NCBI GenBank assembly: GCA_026400275.1
Contig: JAPLPK010000007.1
Coordinates: 1-59,917, forward strand
Source: Burkholderiales bacterium
GTDB taxonomy: Bacteria; Pseudomonadota; Gammaproteobacteria; Burkholderiales; Burkholderiaceae_C
Reading direction: 5' to 3'
Length of the DNA: 59,917 bases
How positions within the stretch are numbered: the stretch's first letter is position 1; each line of letters starts with the position of its first letter. Made by a program: the position numbers and the translations under genes. Shown here one piece after another: positions 52,165 through 59,917 of this stretch. Under the pieces are notes generated by a model that ran no database searches, was not told the origin of the DNA, and saw only the letters and a list, made by a program, of their open reading frames with translations.

Positions 52165-54242
52165 GTCAGTGCACCTTTAAGAATCGGGCCAATGCGGATG
52201 GTGTGTGTTTCGGGGATTTCGCTGTGTGCCAGCACCTGCAAGCGGGGTGCAACGCGGCGCACCAGTCGGGAGATAGCATTGCGGATCTGGTCAGGTACCA
52301 GCAGGCAGGCGGGAACGCCCAGCTCTTCCTGCTGCATCGCGACATCGGCCACGTTGCGGGTCAGCAAGTCGGCAACGCCTGGATCCAGCGCCGGCCCGGC
52401 TGCGTTGCCCAGGGCCTGCACCAGCATGCGCTCCAGGCCTGGTTCGATGGCGATGACATTGAGCTCGCGGGTGGGGCCGTAGATCTGTTGCACGATGGCC
52501 GGCGACAACGCAATGCGTACGCGGCGGGCCAGGTCGGCTGGGTCTTGCGTATTGCCGGCGTGTTCGGCCAGGCATTCGACAATGGTGCGTATATCGCGGA
52601 TGTGCACAGACTCTTCCAGCAGCAGCTGCAAGACTTTCTGGAACGTGGCGATAGACACCATTTTGGGAACCACCTCTTCGATCAATTTGGGAGCCAGTTT
52701 GCTGACATGTTCGACCAGCTGCTGCGTCTCTGTGCGGCTCAGCAACCGTGCCGCCTGCACTTGCATCAAGTGTGACAAATGTGTGGCCATCACGGTTTCC
52801 GAATCAACCACGGTAAAACCTGCCATTTGTGCGGCTTCCTTTTGCCGTTCATCGATCCAGTGGGCGGGCAAGCCGAAGGCCGGATCGGTGGTAGCTGTGC
52901 CAATCAGCGGCGTGGTGATGCCGCCTGGGTTGATCGCCAGGTGCATGCCGGGGAAGGCTTCGCCTTCTCCTACCACCACACCGCGCAGGGTGATGCGGTA
53001 CGCGCTGGGCTTGAGCTCCAGGTTGTCGCGGACGTGCACGGGCGGTGGCAAGAAGCCCACCTCTTGGGCAAATTTGCGCCTGACCCCCTTGATGCGGGTC
53101 AGCAGGTCGCCGGGGCGGGTTTTATCTACCAGGGTGATGAGCCGATAGCCCAGTTCCAGGCCCAGCAGATCTACTGGTTGTAGGTCGTCCCAGGTGGCTT
53201 CGCCGTCGGTGGGCGGCGGACCGACGATTAAGGTCGAGTCCTGCGGGACGGGTCTATGGGCAATGGCCCAGGCCATATAGCCCAGCACGGCGGCTGTCGA
53301 CAAGAACACGACATGCGGCATATTGGGAATAACGCCTATGAAACCCAAAATGCTAGCGGTGATGCCCAGCACCTTGGGTGATTCGAACAACTGCCCAATG
53401 ATTTGCTTGCCAATGTCATCGTCCTTGCCGACCCGGGACACCACCATGGCTGCGGCGATGGAGATCAGCAGGCCAGGGATTTGCGCCACTAGCGCATCTC
53501 CAACTGCCAGCAAGATGTACGTGTCGGCAGCCTTGGAGGCCGTCAGACCATGCTGCAGCACGCCGATGGTGAAGCCGCCTACGATGTTGATCAGCAAGAT
53601 CAAAATGCCAGCGATGGCATCGCCGCGCACAAACTTGGATGCACCGTCCATGGAGCCGAAGAAATCAGCTTCTTCTCCTACTTCTGCGCGGCGGCGCTTA
53701 GCCTCCTTCTCGTTGATCAGGCCTGCGTTGAGGTCCGCGTCAACGGCCATTTGTTTGCCGGGCATGGCGTCCAGGGTGAACCGTGCGGACACTTCCGCAA
53801 TACGCTCGGAGCCCTTGGTCACCACGACAAAGTTGATCACCACCAAGATGGCGAAAACGATCAAACCCACCGCAAAGTTGCCACCGATCAGAAAGTGCCC
53901 AAAGGCCTCGATTACCGCGCCGGCTGCGCCTGCGCCGGTATGGCCCTCGAGCAGCACTACACGCGTAGATGCCACGTTAAGCGACAGCCGCATCAATGTG
54001 GTGAGCAGCAGCACCGAGGGGAATGCCGCAAAGTCCAATGGCCGGGTCATGTAAGCCGCAACCATCATCACCATCAGTGCCACGGCAATATTGATGGTGA
54101 AGAATGTGTCCAGCAGCCATGCTGGCATGGGCAGCACCATCATGGCAAGAATGGTCACCACCATGATGGGGGCCGAAACCCCTTGCACCAGGGATTTGTT
54201 GGTGTTGAACCATTTCTGCAATGACTGGAGTTGCGGGTTCAC
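52161..54242 (-). CDS. flhA: Flagellar export gate protein FlhA
   Basis: The product is 693 aa with eight membrane helices in the first 330 residues. The FHIPEP-type loop reads RFTLDAMPGKQMAVDADLNA, then GLINEKEAKRRR. The C-terminal cytosolic domain (about 350-690) docks substrate-chaperone complexes. It overlaps flhB and flhF by four bases each, so all three are translationally coupled. Confidence 0.96.
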   Translation of the reverse strand: MNPQLQSLQKWFNTNKSLVQGVSAPIMVVTILAMMVLPMPAWLLDTFFTINIAVALMVMMVAAYMTRPLDFAAFPSVLLLTTLMRLSLNVASTRVVLLEGHTGAGAAGAVIEAFGHFLIGGNFAVGLIVFAILVVINFVVVTKGSERIAEVSARFTLDAMPGKQMAVDADLNAGLINEKEAKRRRAEVGEEADFFGSMDGASKFVRGDAIAGILILLINIVGGFTIGVLQHGLTASKAADTYILLAVGDALVAQIPGLLISIAAAMVVSRVGKDDDIGKQIIGQLFESPKVLGITASILGFIGVIPNMPHVVFLSTAAVLGYMAWAIAHRPVPQDSTLIVGPPPTDGEATWDDLQPVDLLGLELGYRLITLVDKTRPGDLLTRIKGVRRKFAQEVGFLPPPVHVRDNLELKPSAYRITLRGVVVGEGEAFPGMHLAINPGGITTPLIGTATTDPAFGLPAHWIDERQKEAAQMAGFTVVDSETVMATHLSHLMQVQAARLLSRTETQQLVEHVSKLAPKLIEEVVPKMVSIATFQKVLQLLLEESVHIRDIRTIVECLAEHAGNTQDPADLARRVRIALSPAIVQQIYGPTRELNVIAIEPGLERMLVQALGNAAGPALDPGVADLLTRNVADVAMQQEELGVPACLLVPDQIRNAISRLVRRVAPRLQVLAHSEIPETHTIRIGPILKGALT

Positions 54243-55396
54243 GTGGTCGCCTCAGCCAAAATGGTTTTGCTCAGCGGGTCCAGATCTGCAGGGACATGGG
54301 GCTGGGTGAAGCTGTCCGGCATTTGCCCTTCGCCTCGCATGGCGGCCTTAACCCGGTATACGTATGCCAGGACCTGTGCCACCGCGGTGTACAGGGCGGA
54401 TGGGATTTCGCCGTCTATCTCTGCGTGTGCGTACAGGGCCCGTGCCAGCATTGGCGATTGCAGCACCGGAATGGAGTGGCTATTGGCTACGTCCCGGATC
54501 TTCATGGCCACCAGGTCTGCGCCTTTGGCGATGACCTGCGGTGCTGCCATGGTCTTTTCGTCGTATTTCAGGGCGACAGCAAAGTGGGTCGGGTTCATTA
54601 CGACGAAATCAGCCTTGGGGACCGCGCTGACGCTACTGCGCTGGGCGATCTCACGGGCGCGGGCGCGCATTTTGCCTTTCATCTGCGGGTTGCCGTCAGA
54701 TTGTTTGTGTTCCTCCTTGACTTCCTGGTGGGACATCTTCAGCCGGGACTTCATCAGAAAGGTCTGCAGCGGCACGTCGATCACAGCCACAGCAAAAACG
54801 ACCAACAACAGCATGCTCATGCCAGAGCTAATCCAGCTGGCCAGTTGCTGGATGGACAGCCTGCTGGGTTGCAGCATCAGTTGTCCCACGGATTCCAGGC
54901 TGTCTTTCAGGTACGTCCAGCTCACCGCAATCAGAATCGCGGTAATGACCAGCAGCTTCAGGATGTCCGTGACCTGCTCTTTGGAGAACAGACGCCCCAG
55001 GCCGGATATCGGATTGAGCCGGTTGAAGTCAGGCATCAGGGGTTTCAGGCTGATGATCCATCCACCCGAGGCGATGGCGCTGCCTATGGCGGCAGCCATG
55101 ACGATGGCGGCAAATGCGGCGCTGGCGGCCATGCCTATCATGACCATGTCCTGCAGGCGGTCTACCATGCTGCCATTGTTGGCCAGGGTGCTGGCGTTGA
55201 ACGACAGCTGTTGGGCTATGGCGAGCTGCAAATGCTCCAGCAGCGAGGGGGCGAGTACCAGAACCGCGACTGAACCCGTACCCAGCACGGCCAGGTGCGA
55301 CAAATCCTTGGAGCGGGATGCCTGTCCGTCCTTGCGCGCTTGCTGTAGCTTGCGTTCGGTCGCGGGTAGGTTTTTGTCTTGACTGGATGAGTCCAT
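54239..55396 (-). CDS. flhB: Flagellar export switch protein FlhB
   Basis: The product is 385 aa with four membrane helices (about 33-53, 88-110, 140-165 and 185-210). The autocleavage site NPTH lies in VMNPTHFAVALKYDEKTMAA. The start MDSSSQDKNLPATERKLQQA is typical. It switches export from hook to filament substrates. The ATG stands two bases after a perfect 11-bp hairpin and lacks a purine-rich ribosome site, which is odd. Confidence 0.95.
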   Translation of the reverse strand: MDSSSQDKNLPATERKLQQARKDGQASRSKDLSHLAVLGTGSVAVLVLAPSLLEHLQLAIAQQLSFNASTLANNGSMVDRLQDMVMIGMAASAAFAAIVMAAAIGSAIASGGWIISLKPLMPDFNRLNPISGLGRLFSKEQVTDILKLLVITAILIAVSWTYLKDSLESVGQLMLQPSRLSIQQLASWISSGMSMLLLVVFAVAVIDVPLQTFLMKSRLKMSHQEVKEEHKQSDGNPQMKGKMRARAREIAQRSSVSAVPKADFVVMNPTHFAVALKYDEKTMAAPQVIAKGADLVAMKIRDVANSHSIPVLQSPMLARALYAHAEIDGEIPSALYTAVAQVLAYVYRVKAAMRGEGQMPDSFTQPHVPADLDPLSKTILAEATT

Positions 55397-55398
55397 GG

Positions 55399-55424
55399 CA
55401 ATGGGGTTTTACGAAACCCCATTG
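55399..55424 (-). promoter_or_regulatory. Hairpin directly in front of flhB
   Basis: CAATGGGGTTT-TACG-AAACCCCATTG is an exact 11-bp stem ending two bases before the flhB ATG. The bases 5-13 before the ATG read AAACCCCAT on the coding strand, so no Shine-Dalgarno sequence is visible. The hairpin may control ribosome access. Confidence 0.6.
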
Positions 55425-55439
55425 TCGGCATCCGGTTTC

Positions 55440-55472
55440 CCACCTAAAGCCTGATAAGCAGGCTTTAGGTGG
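55440..55472. terminator. Hairpin between cheZ and flhB
   Basis: CCACCTAAAGCCTG-ATAAG-CAGGCTTTAGGTGG is an exact 14-bp stem located after the cheZ stop and before the second hairpin. It lacks a U-run, so it may be an attenuator, an RNA-processing site or a Rho-dependent stop. Confidence 0.6.
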
Positions 55473-55498
55473 CTTAATTGCACGGAGGCGGCTGGGCT

Positions 55499-56131
55499 TT
55501 AGAAGCCCAGGCTGGCCAGCAGGTCATCGACCTGGGACTGGTCCGTCACCACGTCGGTGCGTGATTCGGGATCCACCACTGGGCCTTGCAGCTTTTCCGG
55601 TGCTTTGGGTGTGATGAATTGCGCCGCGTGGCTGGGTGCCGTTTGGATCAGTAATTCGATCAACTGCTTTTCAATCACTGCGGTCAAATTCACAACCCGG
55701 GCGATCACTTGACCAGTCAGGTCATGAAAGTCTTGGGCCATCATGATTTCGGTCAGATGGCCGTCGATTTCTTTGCTCGCTTTGTCTACGTCGGCTACAA
55801 AGTTGTAGACGGCGCCTGTGGCTACTGCGGCAACCGGGTCTTTCACAATCAGTGCGCCCATGCGGCTGGTTTCGGCCGCAATGAAGTCGTGCTGAATTTT
55901 GGCCAGATCGACCCGGCTGAGCACCTTTTCCGCAGCTTCACCCGTCAAGCGGGCGATATAAGTGAGGCGGCTTTGGGCGTCGGGCAGTTCCTCGACGCTG
56001 TCTTTCAGCTTGTCGGTGTAGCCGAGCTCATTCAATGAGTCGTGCAGCTGACGTGTAAGTAGACCGATTTTTTGGTGCACCTCGGGCTGCATGGCTCCGC
56101 CGCCTGCGGGTGGGGCGTCGTGGGCTGTCAT
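55499..56131 (-). CDS. cheZ: CheY-P phosphatase CheZ
   Basis: The product is 210 aa, mostly a long helical hairpin. [11 protein letters not shown] holds the Asp and Gln that act on phospho-CheY. The C-terminal [11 protein letters not shown] is the CheY-binding helix. It overlaps cheY by four bases. Confidence 0.95.
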   Translation of the reverse strand: MTAHDAPPAGGGAMQPEVHQKIGLLTRQLHDSLNELGYTDKLKDSVEELPDAQSRLTYIARLTGEAAEKVLSRVDLAKIQHDFIAAETSRMGALIVKDPVAAVATGAVYNFVADVDKASKEIDGHLTEIMMAQDFHDLTGQVIARVVNLTAVIEKQLIELLIQTAPSHAAQFITPKAPEKLQGPVVDPESRTDVVTDQSQVDDLLASLGF

Positions 56132-56526
56132 GCTGGGATCAATCCATTCTTCTTGAGGATGTGCGTGAGCTTTTCCTCCAGGGTGGCCTTGGTGAACGGT
56201 TTCACGATATAGCCTGCCGCGCCACCTTGGGCTGCGGCCACGATATCTTCCTTGCGTGCTTCGGCGGTCACCATCAGAACGGGAAGGTGCTTGAGCTTTT
56301 CGTCGCCTTTGATGGACGCGAGGAGCTCAAAGCCATTCATGTTGGGCATGTTGATATCGCTCACCACGAAATCGAAGTGAATGCCGCTGCGCAGTTTTTG
56401 CAGGGCGGCAAGGCCGTCTTCAGCCTCTTCAGCGTCAGAGTAGCCGCTCTCTTTCAGCAGGTTTCGCACGATGCGGCGCATGGTGGAGAAGTCATCAACA
56501 ATAAGAAAACGCAGGTCAGTTGCCAC
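56128..56526 (-). CDS. cheY: Chemotaxis response regulator CheY
   Basis: The product is 132 aa with a GTG or ATG-like start ([20 protein letters not shown]). DD at 11-12, the phospho-acceptor Asp in [12 protein letters not shown] (near 57), Thr in MVTAE and Lys in VKPFT are all in place. Phospho-CheY binds the motor switch. It lies between motB and cheZ. Other che genes are not in the window. Confidence 0.96.
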   Translation of the reverse strand: MATDLRFLIVDDFSTMRRIVRNLLKESGYSDAEEAEDGLAALQKLRSGIHFDFVVSDINMPNMNGFELLASIKGDEKLKHLPVLMVTAEARKEDIVAAAQGGAAGYIVKPFTKATLEEKLTHILKKNGLIPA

Positions 56527-56586
56527 GGGTGACCCTTTCTAGGTGGGGTTTTAAAAAAAGTCGCATGGTTGCAATTCTCGGCATTT

Positions 56587-57549
56587 TCATGGTTTCTGCA
56601 CGCCTTGCGATGGCTCTGGAGTGGATGTCATGTCTGTAACCTTCGGCGTTGCACTTGTTACGTCTGTGTCTATTGTCGCATTGCCCATCAGTCTTGCCTC
56701 GGCTTCGCGAGTCATGATCGTAATACTGATTCTGCGATTAATGGGGGCTAATGGGTTTTTTGTATCGATAAGGCTGCTGGCGGCCAGGCCCACGACGCGG
56801 GCCATTTTTTCGTCTGGCATGCCGGCCGCCACAAGTTCGCGCCGGGATGCATTTGCGCGGTCGGCGGAGAGTTCCCAATTGCTGTAGCCCCGTTCACCGT
56901 TGCCATAGGGTGTGCTATCGGTATGGCCCGCCAGGCTGATGCGGTTTTCTACCCCGTTCAGTGCAGAGCCGATCTCTCGCAATATTTCTCGCATATACGG
57001 CTTGACCAGGGCGCTGCCGCTGTCGAACATGGGGCGATTCTGTTCGTCCACGATCTGGATCTGCAGGCCATCAGGTGTGGTTTCCATGCGGATTTGAGAG
57101 CGGTACTCGGACAGCTTTGGGTTGTTGGTAATTAGTGCATCAATCTTGGCGCGGAGTGTGGAGATGCGCTTGGCGTCCTGTTTGGCGACTTCGGCCTTTG
57201 CGGCTGTTTCGTCCATCTTCTTCTTGGTGGGGTCGTCGCCCGAGCCGCGTGCCGCTTGCCCCACCGACTTGGTCAAATCGGTGCCCCCGCCGGACAAAAT
57301 GCTATTGCTGGCGCCAGCTCCGCTGCCGCCTTGCATGGCGACTTTGAGCGGCGAAGTGAAATAATCAGACAGCCCTTTTTTGTCGCCTTCCGTGGTGGAG
57401 CCTAGCAGCCACATCAACAAGAAGAATGCCATCATGGCGGTCACAAAGTCGGCGTAAGCAATCTTCCAGGCGCCACCGTGCACGGCGTGGCCGCCCTTTT
57501 TGATCTTCTTGACGATGATCGGTTGAAGCTTTTTGCCTTCAGTCGCCAT
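56587..57549 (-). CDS. motB: Flagellar stator protein MotB
   Basis: The product is 320 aa. The single membrane helix carries the proton-path Asp34 in IAYADFVTAMMAFFLLMWLL. The plug region follows (about 50-70). The OmpA-like peptidoglycan-binding domain (about 165-280) has ISLAGHTDSTPYGNGERGYS, then NWELSADRANASRREL. Plant-like threonine-rich tail at the end. It follows motA after 17 bases. Confidence 0.95.
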   Translation of the reverse strand: MATEGKKLQPIIVKKIKKGGHAVHGGAWKIAYADFVTAMMAFFLLMWLLGSTTEGDKKGLSDYFTSPLKVAMQGGSGAGASNSILSGGGTDLTKSVGQAARGSGDDPTKKKMDETAAKAEVAKQDAKRISTLRAKIDALITNNPKLSEYRSQIRMETTPDGLQIQIVDEQNRPMFDSGSALVKPYMREILREIGSALNGVENRISLAGHTDSTPYGNGERGYSNWELSADRANASRRELVAAGMPDEKMARVVGLAASSLIDTKNPLAPINRRISITIMTREAEARLMGNATIDTDVTSATPKVTDMTSTPEPSQGVQKP

Positions 57550-57566
57550 GCCGATATTTGCTCAGG

Positions 57567-58427
57567 TTATTTCTTGCCGCGCACATGGCTTTCCAGCTCG
57601 GCGAAAGTGGGTCTGTCGGGGGAGAACAGCACTTTGCGGCCAAACTCGATGGCTGTCGCAGGGTTGTAGCCCTGCATGCTGGCCAGCAGGGTGGTTTTCA
57701 TGCACTGCAATTCTTTGGCGCTGTCTTCCGATTTTTGCTCTAGCAGGCCGCCCAAGGGCTCCACCACCCCGTAGGCCAGCAGAATCCCCAGAAAGGTTCC
57801 CACCAGGGCGGACGCGATCATTCCGCCCAATACGGCAGGCGGTTGGCCCACCGAGCCCATGGTGTTCACCACCCCCAGCACAGCGGCCACGATCCCGAAT
57901 GCCGGCAATGCGCCCGCCAGGCGTGCAATGGCGGCGATGGGGGCGTGGGCCTCGGCGTGGTGGGTATCGATTTCGCTGTCCATGAGCGACTCGATTTCGT
58001 GGGCGTTCAGGTTGCCAGAGACCATCATGCGTAGGTAGTCGGTCATAAATTCGACCACATGGTGGTCGCTGCCGACGGTCGGATATTTCTTGAAAAGCTC
58101 GGACTCGTGGGGGGATTCCACATCGCCCTCAATGGCCATTAGCCCTTCCTTGCGGGCTTTTTGCAGGATGTCATAGAGCAGGGACAGCAGCTCCATGTAG
58201 CGGGTCTTGGTGTACTTGGACCCTTTGAGTGCCTGGGGCAGCAAGGCGATGGTGGCCTTGAGCACCTTGGGTTGGTTGTTGACAGCGAAGGCACCCAGTG
58301 CGCCGCCAAAAATGGTGATCAGCTCGAACGGTAGTGCTTTCAGAATCACGCTGATATTGCCACCGTGGAAGACGTACACGCCGAAGATGCAACCCATGGA
58401 GACGGCGTAGCCGATGAGGACAATCAT
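57567..58427 (-). CDS. motA: Flagellar stator protein MotA
   Basis: The product is 286 aa with four membrane helices. The cytoplasmic loop KARKEGLMAIEGDVESP includes the charged residues that meet FliG, and LPAFGIVAAVLGVVNTMGSV holds the conserved Pro of helix 3. It is the first gene of motA-motB-cheY-cheZ. The start MIVLIGYAVSMGCIFG is standard. Confidence 0.95.
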   Translation of the reverse strand: MIVLIGYAVSMGCIFGVYVFHGGNISVILKALPFELITIFGGALGAFAVNNQPKVLKATIALLPQALKGSKYTKTRYMELLSLLYDILQKARKEGLMAIEGDVESPHESELFKKYPTVGSDHHVVEFMTDYLRMMVSGNLNAHEIESLMDSEIDTHHAEAHAPIAAIARLAGALPAFGIVAAVLGVVNTMGSVGQPPAVLGGMIASALVGTFLGILLAYGVVEPLGGLLEQKSEDSAKELQCMKTTLLASMQGYNPATAIEFGRKVLFSPDRPTFAELESHVRGKK

Positions 58428-58642
58428 GTTTGGATGTTGGCAAGCGTTGTGGCGATAGGCTGGGCTGATAGTACCGGTACCAGCGGTTTAACCCTGCATG
58501 TAAATGTATCGGATTTATGGCTTTGTGCACGGGGAGAAAGACCCCAAAACGACGCCATATCAGGCTTTGCGTTCGCTGCGCGCTGGTTATTCTTCCAGGG
58601 TACGAATATCCCATAGGCCCTGCGCCCCAGGGCGGCACGACC
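58428..58642. other. Control region between motA and the divergent TPR gene
   Basis: The 215-base gap holds the 10-bp palindrome GTACCGGTAC (58471-58480) and AT-rich patches. I cannot point to a clear sigma-28 promoter; class II (FlhDC) control of motA is likely but not visible. flhDC is not next to motA here. Confidence 0.4.
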
Positions 58643-59917
58643 ATGATTGACGCGACCCCCGACAACGCCCACCCGACGCGCGCGGATTCTCCCGTGGCGG
58701 AGGGCTTGCTGGCGCAGGCCATGGATGCGCACCGTCGCATGGACTACGCGGAGGCCGAAACGGCTTACCGCGCCTTTCTGCAAGATGAGCCTTTGAATGC
58801 CGATGCAAACCACAATCTGGGTGTATTGCTGGCCATACAGCTGCTGCGGCCGATGGAGGCCTTGCCGTATTTCGAGGCTGCGCTGAATGAGGACGCTACC
58901 AGCACGCAGTTCTGGTTCAGCTACATCGATGGCCTGATCCGCTGCGAATATTTCGACATGGTGCGCCAGGTTTTACCGCTGGCGCAGGCCCAGGGCCTAT
59001 CGCGGGCGATGTTCAATGCGCTGTCCGAGCGTCTGCCCGTGCAGGCGGCCTACGAAGGCGAGACGCCGCATGTGTCTCAGGAGCCCACTCCGGCCGAACA
59101 AAAAGCCTTGGTGGTCTATTTTCAGCAGAAAAGCTATGTACAGGGAGAGGCTTATGCCCGAGCACTTGTCGAGCGCTGCCCGGAAAGCGGCTTTGCCTGG
59201 AAGGCGCTGGGCGCCATGCTGCAGCCGCAGGGCAAAAAGGAAGAGGCTCTGGAGGTCAAGAAACGGGCTGTGCAGCTGCTGCCCAACGACGTCGAGGGGC
59301 TTTGCAATCTGGGCCGCGCGCATTTCGAGCTGGGGCAGATTCCCGAGTCCATCGCCGTGTTTCGCGCCACCGTGGCAGTCAAACCCGATTACGCCGAGGC
59401 CTTTAACAACCTGGGCCTGGCCTTCAATGCGAACGGACAGATCCAGGAAGCGCATGCTTGTTTTGAGCGGGCTGTTGCCTTGCAACCGGACTTTGCCGAG
59501 GCCTATAACAACCTGAGCGGTATTTTCAATGCCCACGGACAGGTGGATGAAGCCATGGACGCCCTGCAGCATGCGCTGGCCTCCAAACCAGACCACCGCG
59601 TCGCGTTTGACAACCTGCTATTCGTCGCCAACTACCACCCGGACAAGACGGCGGAGGCCATCTATGAGATCTACGCGGACTTCGAGAGGCGCTTTGGAGC
59701 CCCGCACCGTGGCGAGTGGCAAGCCCACAACAACCCGCCGGCTGCCGGGCGGCGGCTAAAGGTTGGCTACGTCTCGCCCGACTTCAAGAACCACGCCTGC
59801 ACCTTCTTCATGGAGCCCTTGCTGGCGCACCACGACCCCAGCGTGGTGGATGTGTACGCCTACGCCGAACTCACCCAGGAAGACGGCTCCACCCAGCGTT
59901 ACAAACGGTATGTCGAG
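58643..59917 (+). CDS. TPR protein with O-GlcNAc transferase-like domain (partial)
   Basis: The open frame is 425 codons and runs off the end. The start MIDATPDNAHPTRADSP follows GGGCGG at the right distance. TPR units occupy about residues 30-100 and 185-330; repeats such as AEAFNNLGLAFNANGQIQEA and AEAYNNLSGIFNAHGQVDEA are clear. After them RRLKVGYVSPDFKNHACTFF begins the SPINDLY/OGT catalytic region, with the conserved His of DFxNH. Enzymes of this type add sugars to proteins in the cytosol. Being divergent from motA, it may modify flagellin, as suggested for other bacteria. The catalytic half lies beyond the window. Confidence 0.88.
   Translation, partial: MIDATPDNAHPTRADSPVAEGLLAQAMDAHRRMDYAEAETAYRAFLQDEPLNADANHNLGVLLAIQLLRPMEALPYFEAALNEDATSTQFWFSYIDGLIRCEYFDMVRQVLPLAQAQGLSRAMFNALSERLPVQAAYEGETPHVSQEPTPAEQKALVVYFQQKSYVQGEAYARALVERCPESGFAWKALGAMLQPQGKKEEALEVKKRAVQLLPNDVEGLCNLGRAHFELGQIPESIAVFRATVAVKPDYAEAFNNLGLAFNANGQIQEAHACFERAVALQPDFAEAYNNLSGIFNAHGQVDEAMDALQHALASKPDHRVAFDNLLFVANYHPDKTAEAIYEIYADFERRFGAPHRGEWQAHNNPPAAGRRLKVGYVSPDFKNHACTFFMEPLLAHHDPSVVDVYAYAELTQEDGSTQRYKRYVE

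Noticed and set aside
56575-56582. GCCGAGAA on the minus strand upstream of cheY, like a sigma-28 -10 box
   Set aside because: No TAAA-type -35 at 15 bases, and it lies at the end of motB within an operon.
58471-58480. Palindrome GTACCGGTAC upstream of motA as an operator
   Set aside because: Short, GC-rich, and expected by chance at this frequency; no related copy seen.

Overview
The window comes from the chromosome of a flagellated betaproteobacterium, most likely a Comamonadaceae of the Rhodoferax/Albidiferax type. The grounds are high-GC coding sequence, the flagellar gene order, FNR-type boxes with the core TTGAC-N4-ATCAA/C, and about ten copies of a short palindromic intergenic repeat (core GCGCAGGTA-TTACCTGCGC next to an ATAGC/GCTAT arm) of a kind I associate with that family. 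The genus is an inference from style, not from a marker gene.

Left end (1-3.4 kb): the 3' part of an argP-like LysR gene runs into a small integron-cassette island on the minus strand. The island has two attC-like sites, one cassette for a multi-pass membrane protein, one cassette for a protein with two HEPN-like Rx4H motifs, and a third recombination box in front. No integrase gene is visible. Upstream lies about 1.1 kb of non-coding, repeat-rich DNA. This is the most unusual part of the window.

Middle (3.4-35.5 kb) is metabolic and transport genes. A YHYH-domain protein is paired with a membrane diguanylate cyclase. A MocR/GabR-type regulator diverges from gabT and gabD (GABA to succinate). 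A GNAT enzyme and an MFS transporter follow. A complete arginine deiminase operon arcDABC has an FNR-like box in front, giving ATP from arginine when oxygen is low. An efflux set follows directly: NodT-like lipoprotein, HlyD adaptor, double-ATPase RbbA-type ABC protein and YhhJ-type permease, with stop/start overlaps from arcC onward. Then come an NRDE protein, an unknown membrane protein, a lipase remnant, a family 2 glycosyltransferase, two tandem PhzF paralogues, a PLP aminotransferase, LysE and EamA exporters, a second MocR regulator, a TraB/GumN protein, a small orphan protein behind an FNR-like box, and an ammonium transporter behind a sigma-54 promoter.

Right end (35.7-59.9 kb) is a flagellar/chemotaxis cluster. 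On the minus strand flgBCDEFGHIJKL builds rod, rings, hook and junction, followed by a degenerate EAL-HDOD gene. flgA, flgM and flgN are on the plus strand, with a clear sigma-28 promoter before flgM. fliA, a MinD/FlhG-position gene without a Walker A loop, flhF, flhA, flhB, cheZ, cheY, motB and motA follow on the minus strand with overlapping ends. The window closes inside a divergent TPR/O-GlcNAc-transferase-like gene that could glycosylate flagellin or another surface protein. Flagellin, fli and flhDC genes are not in the window.
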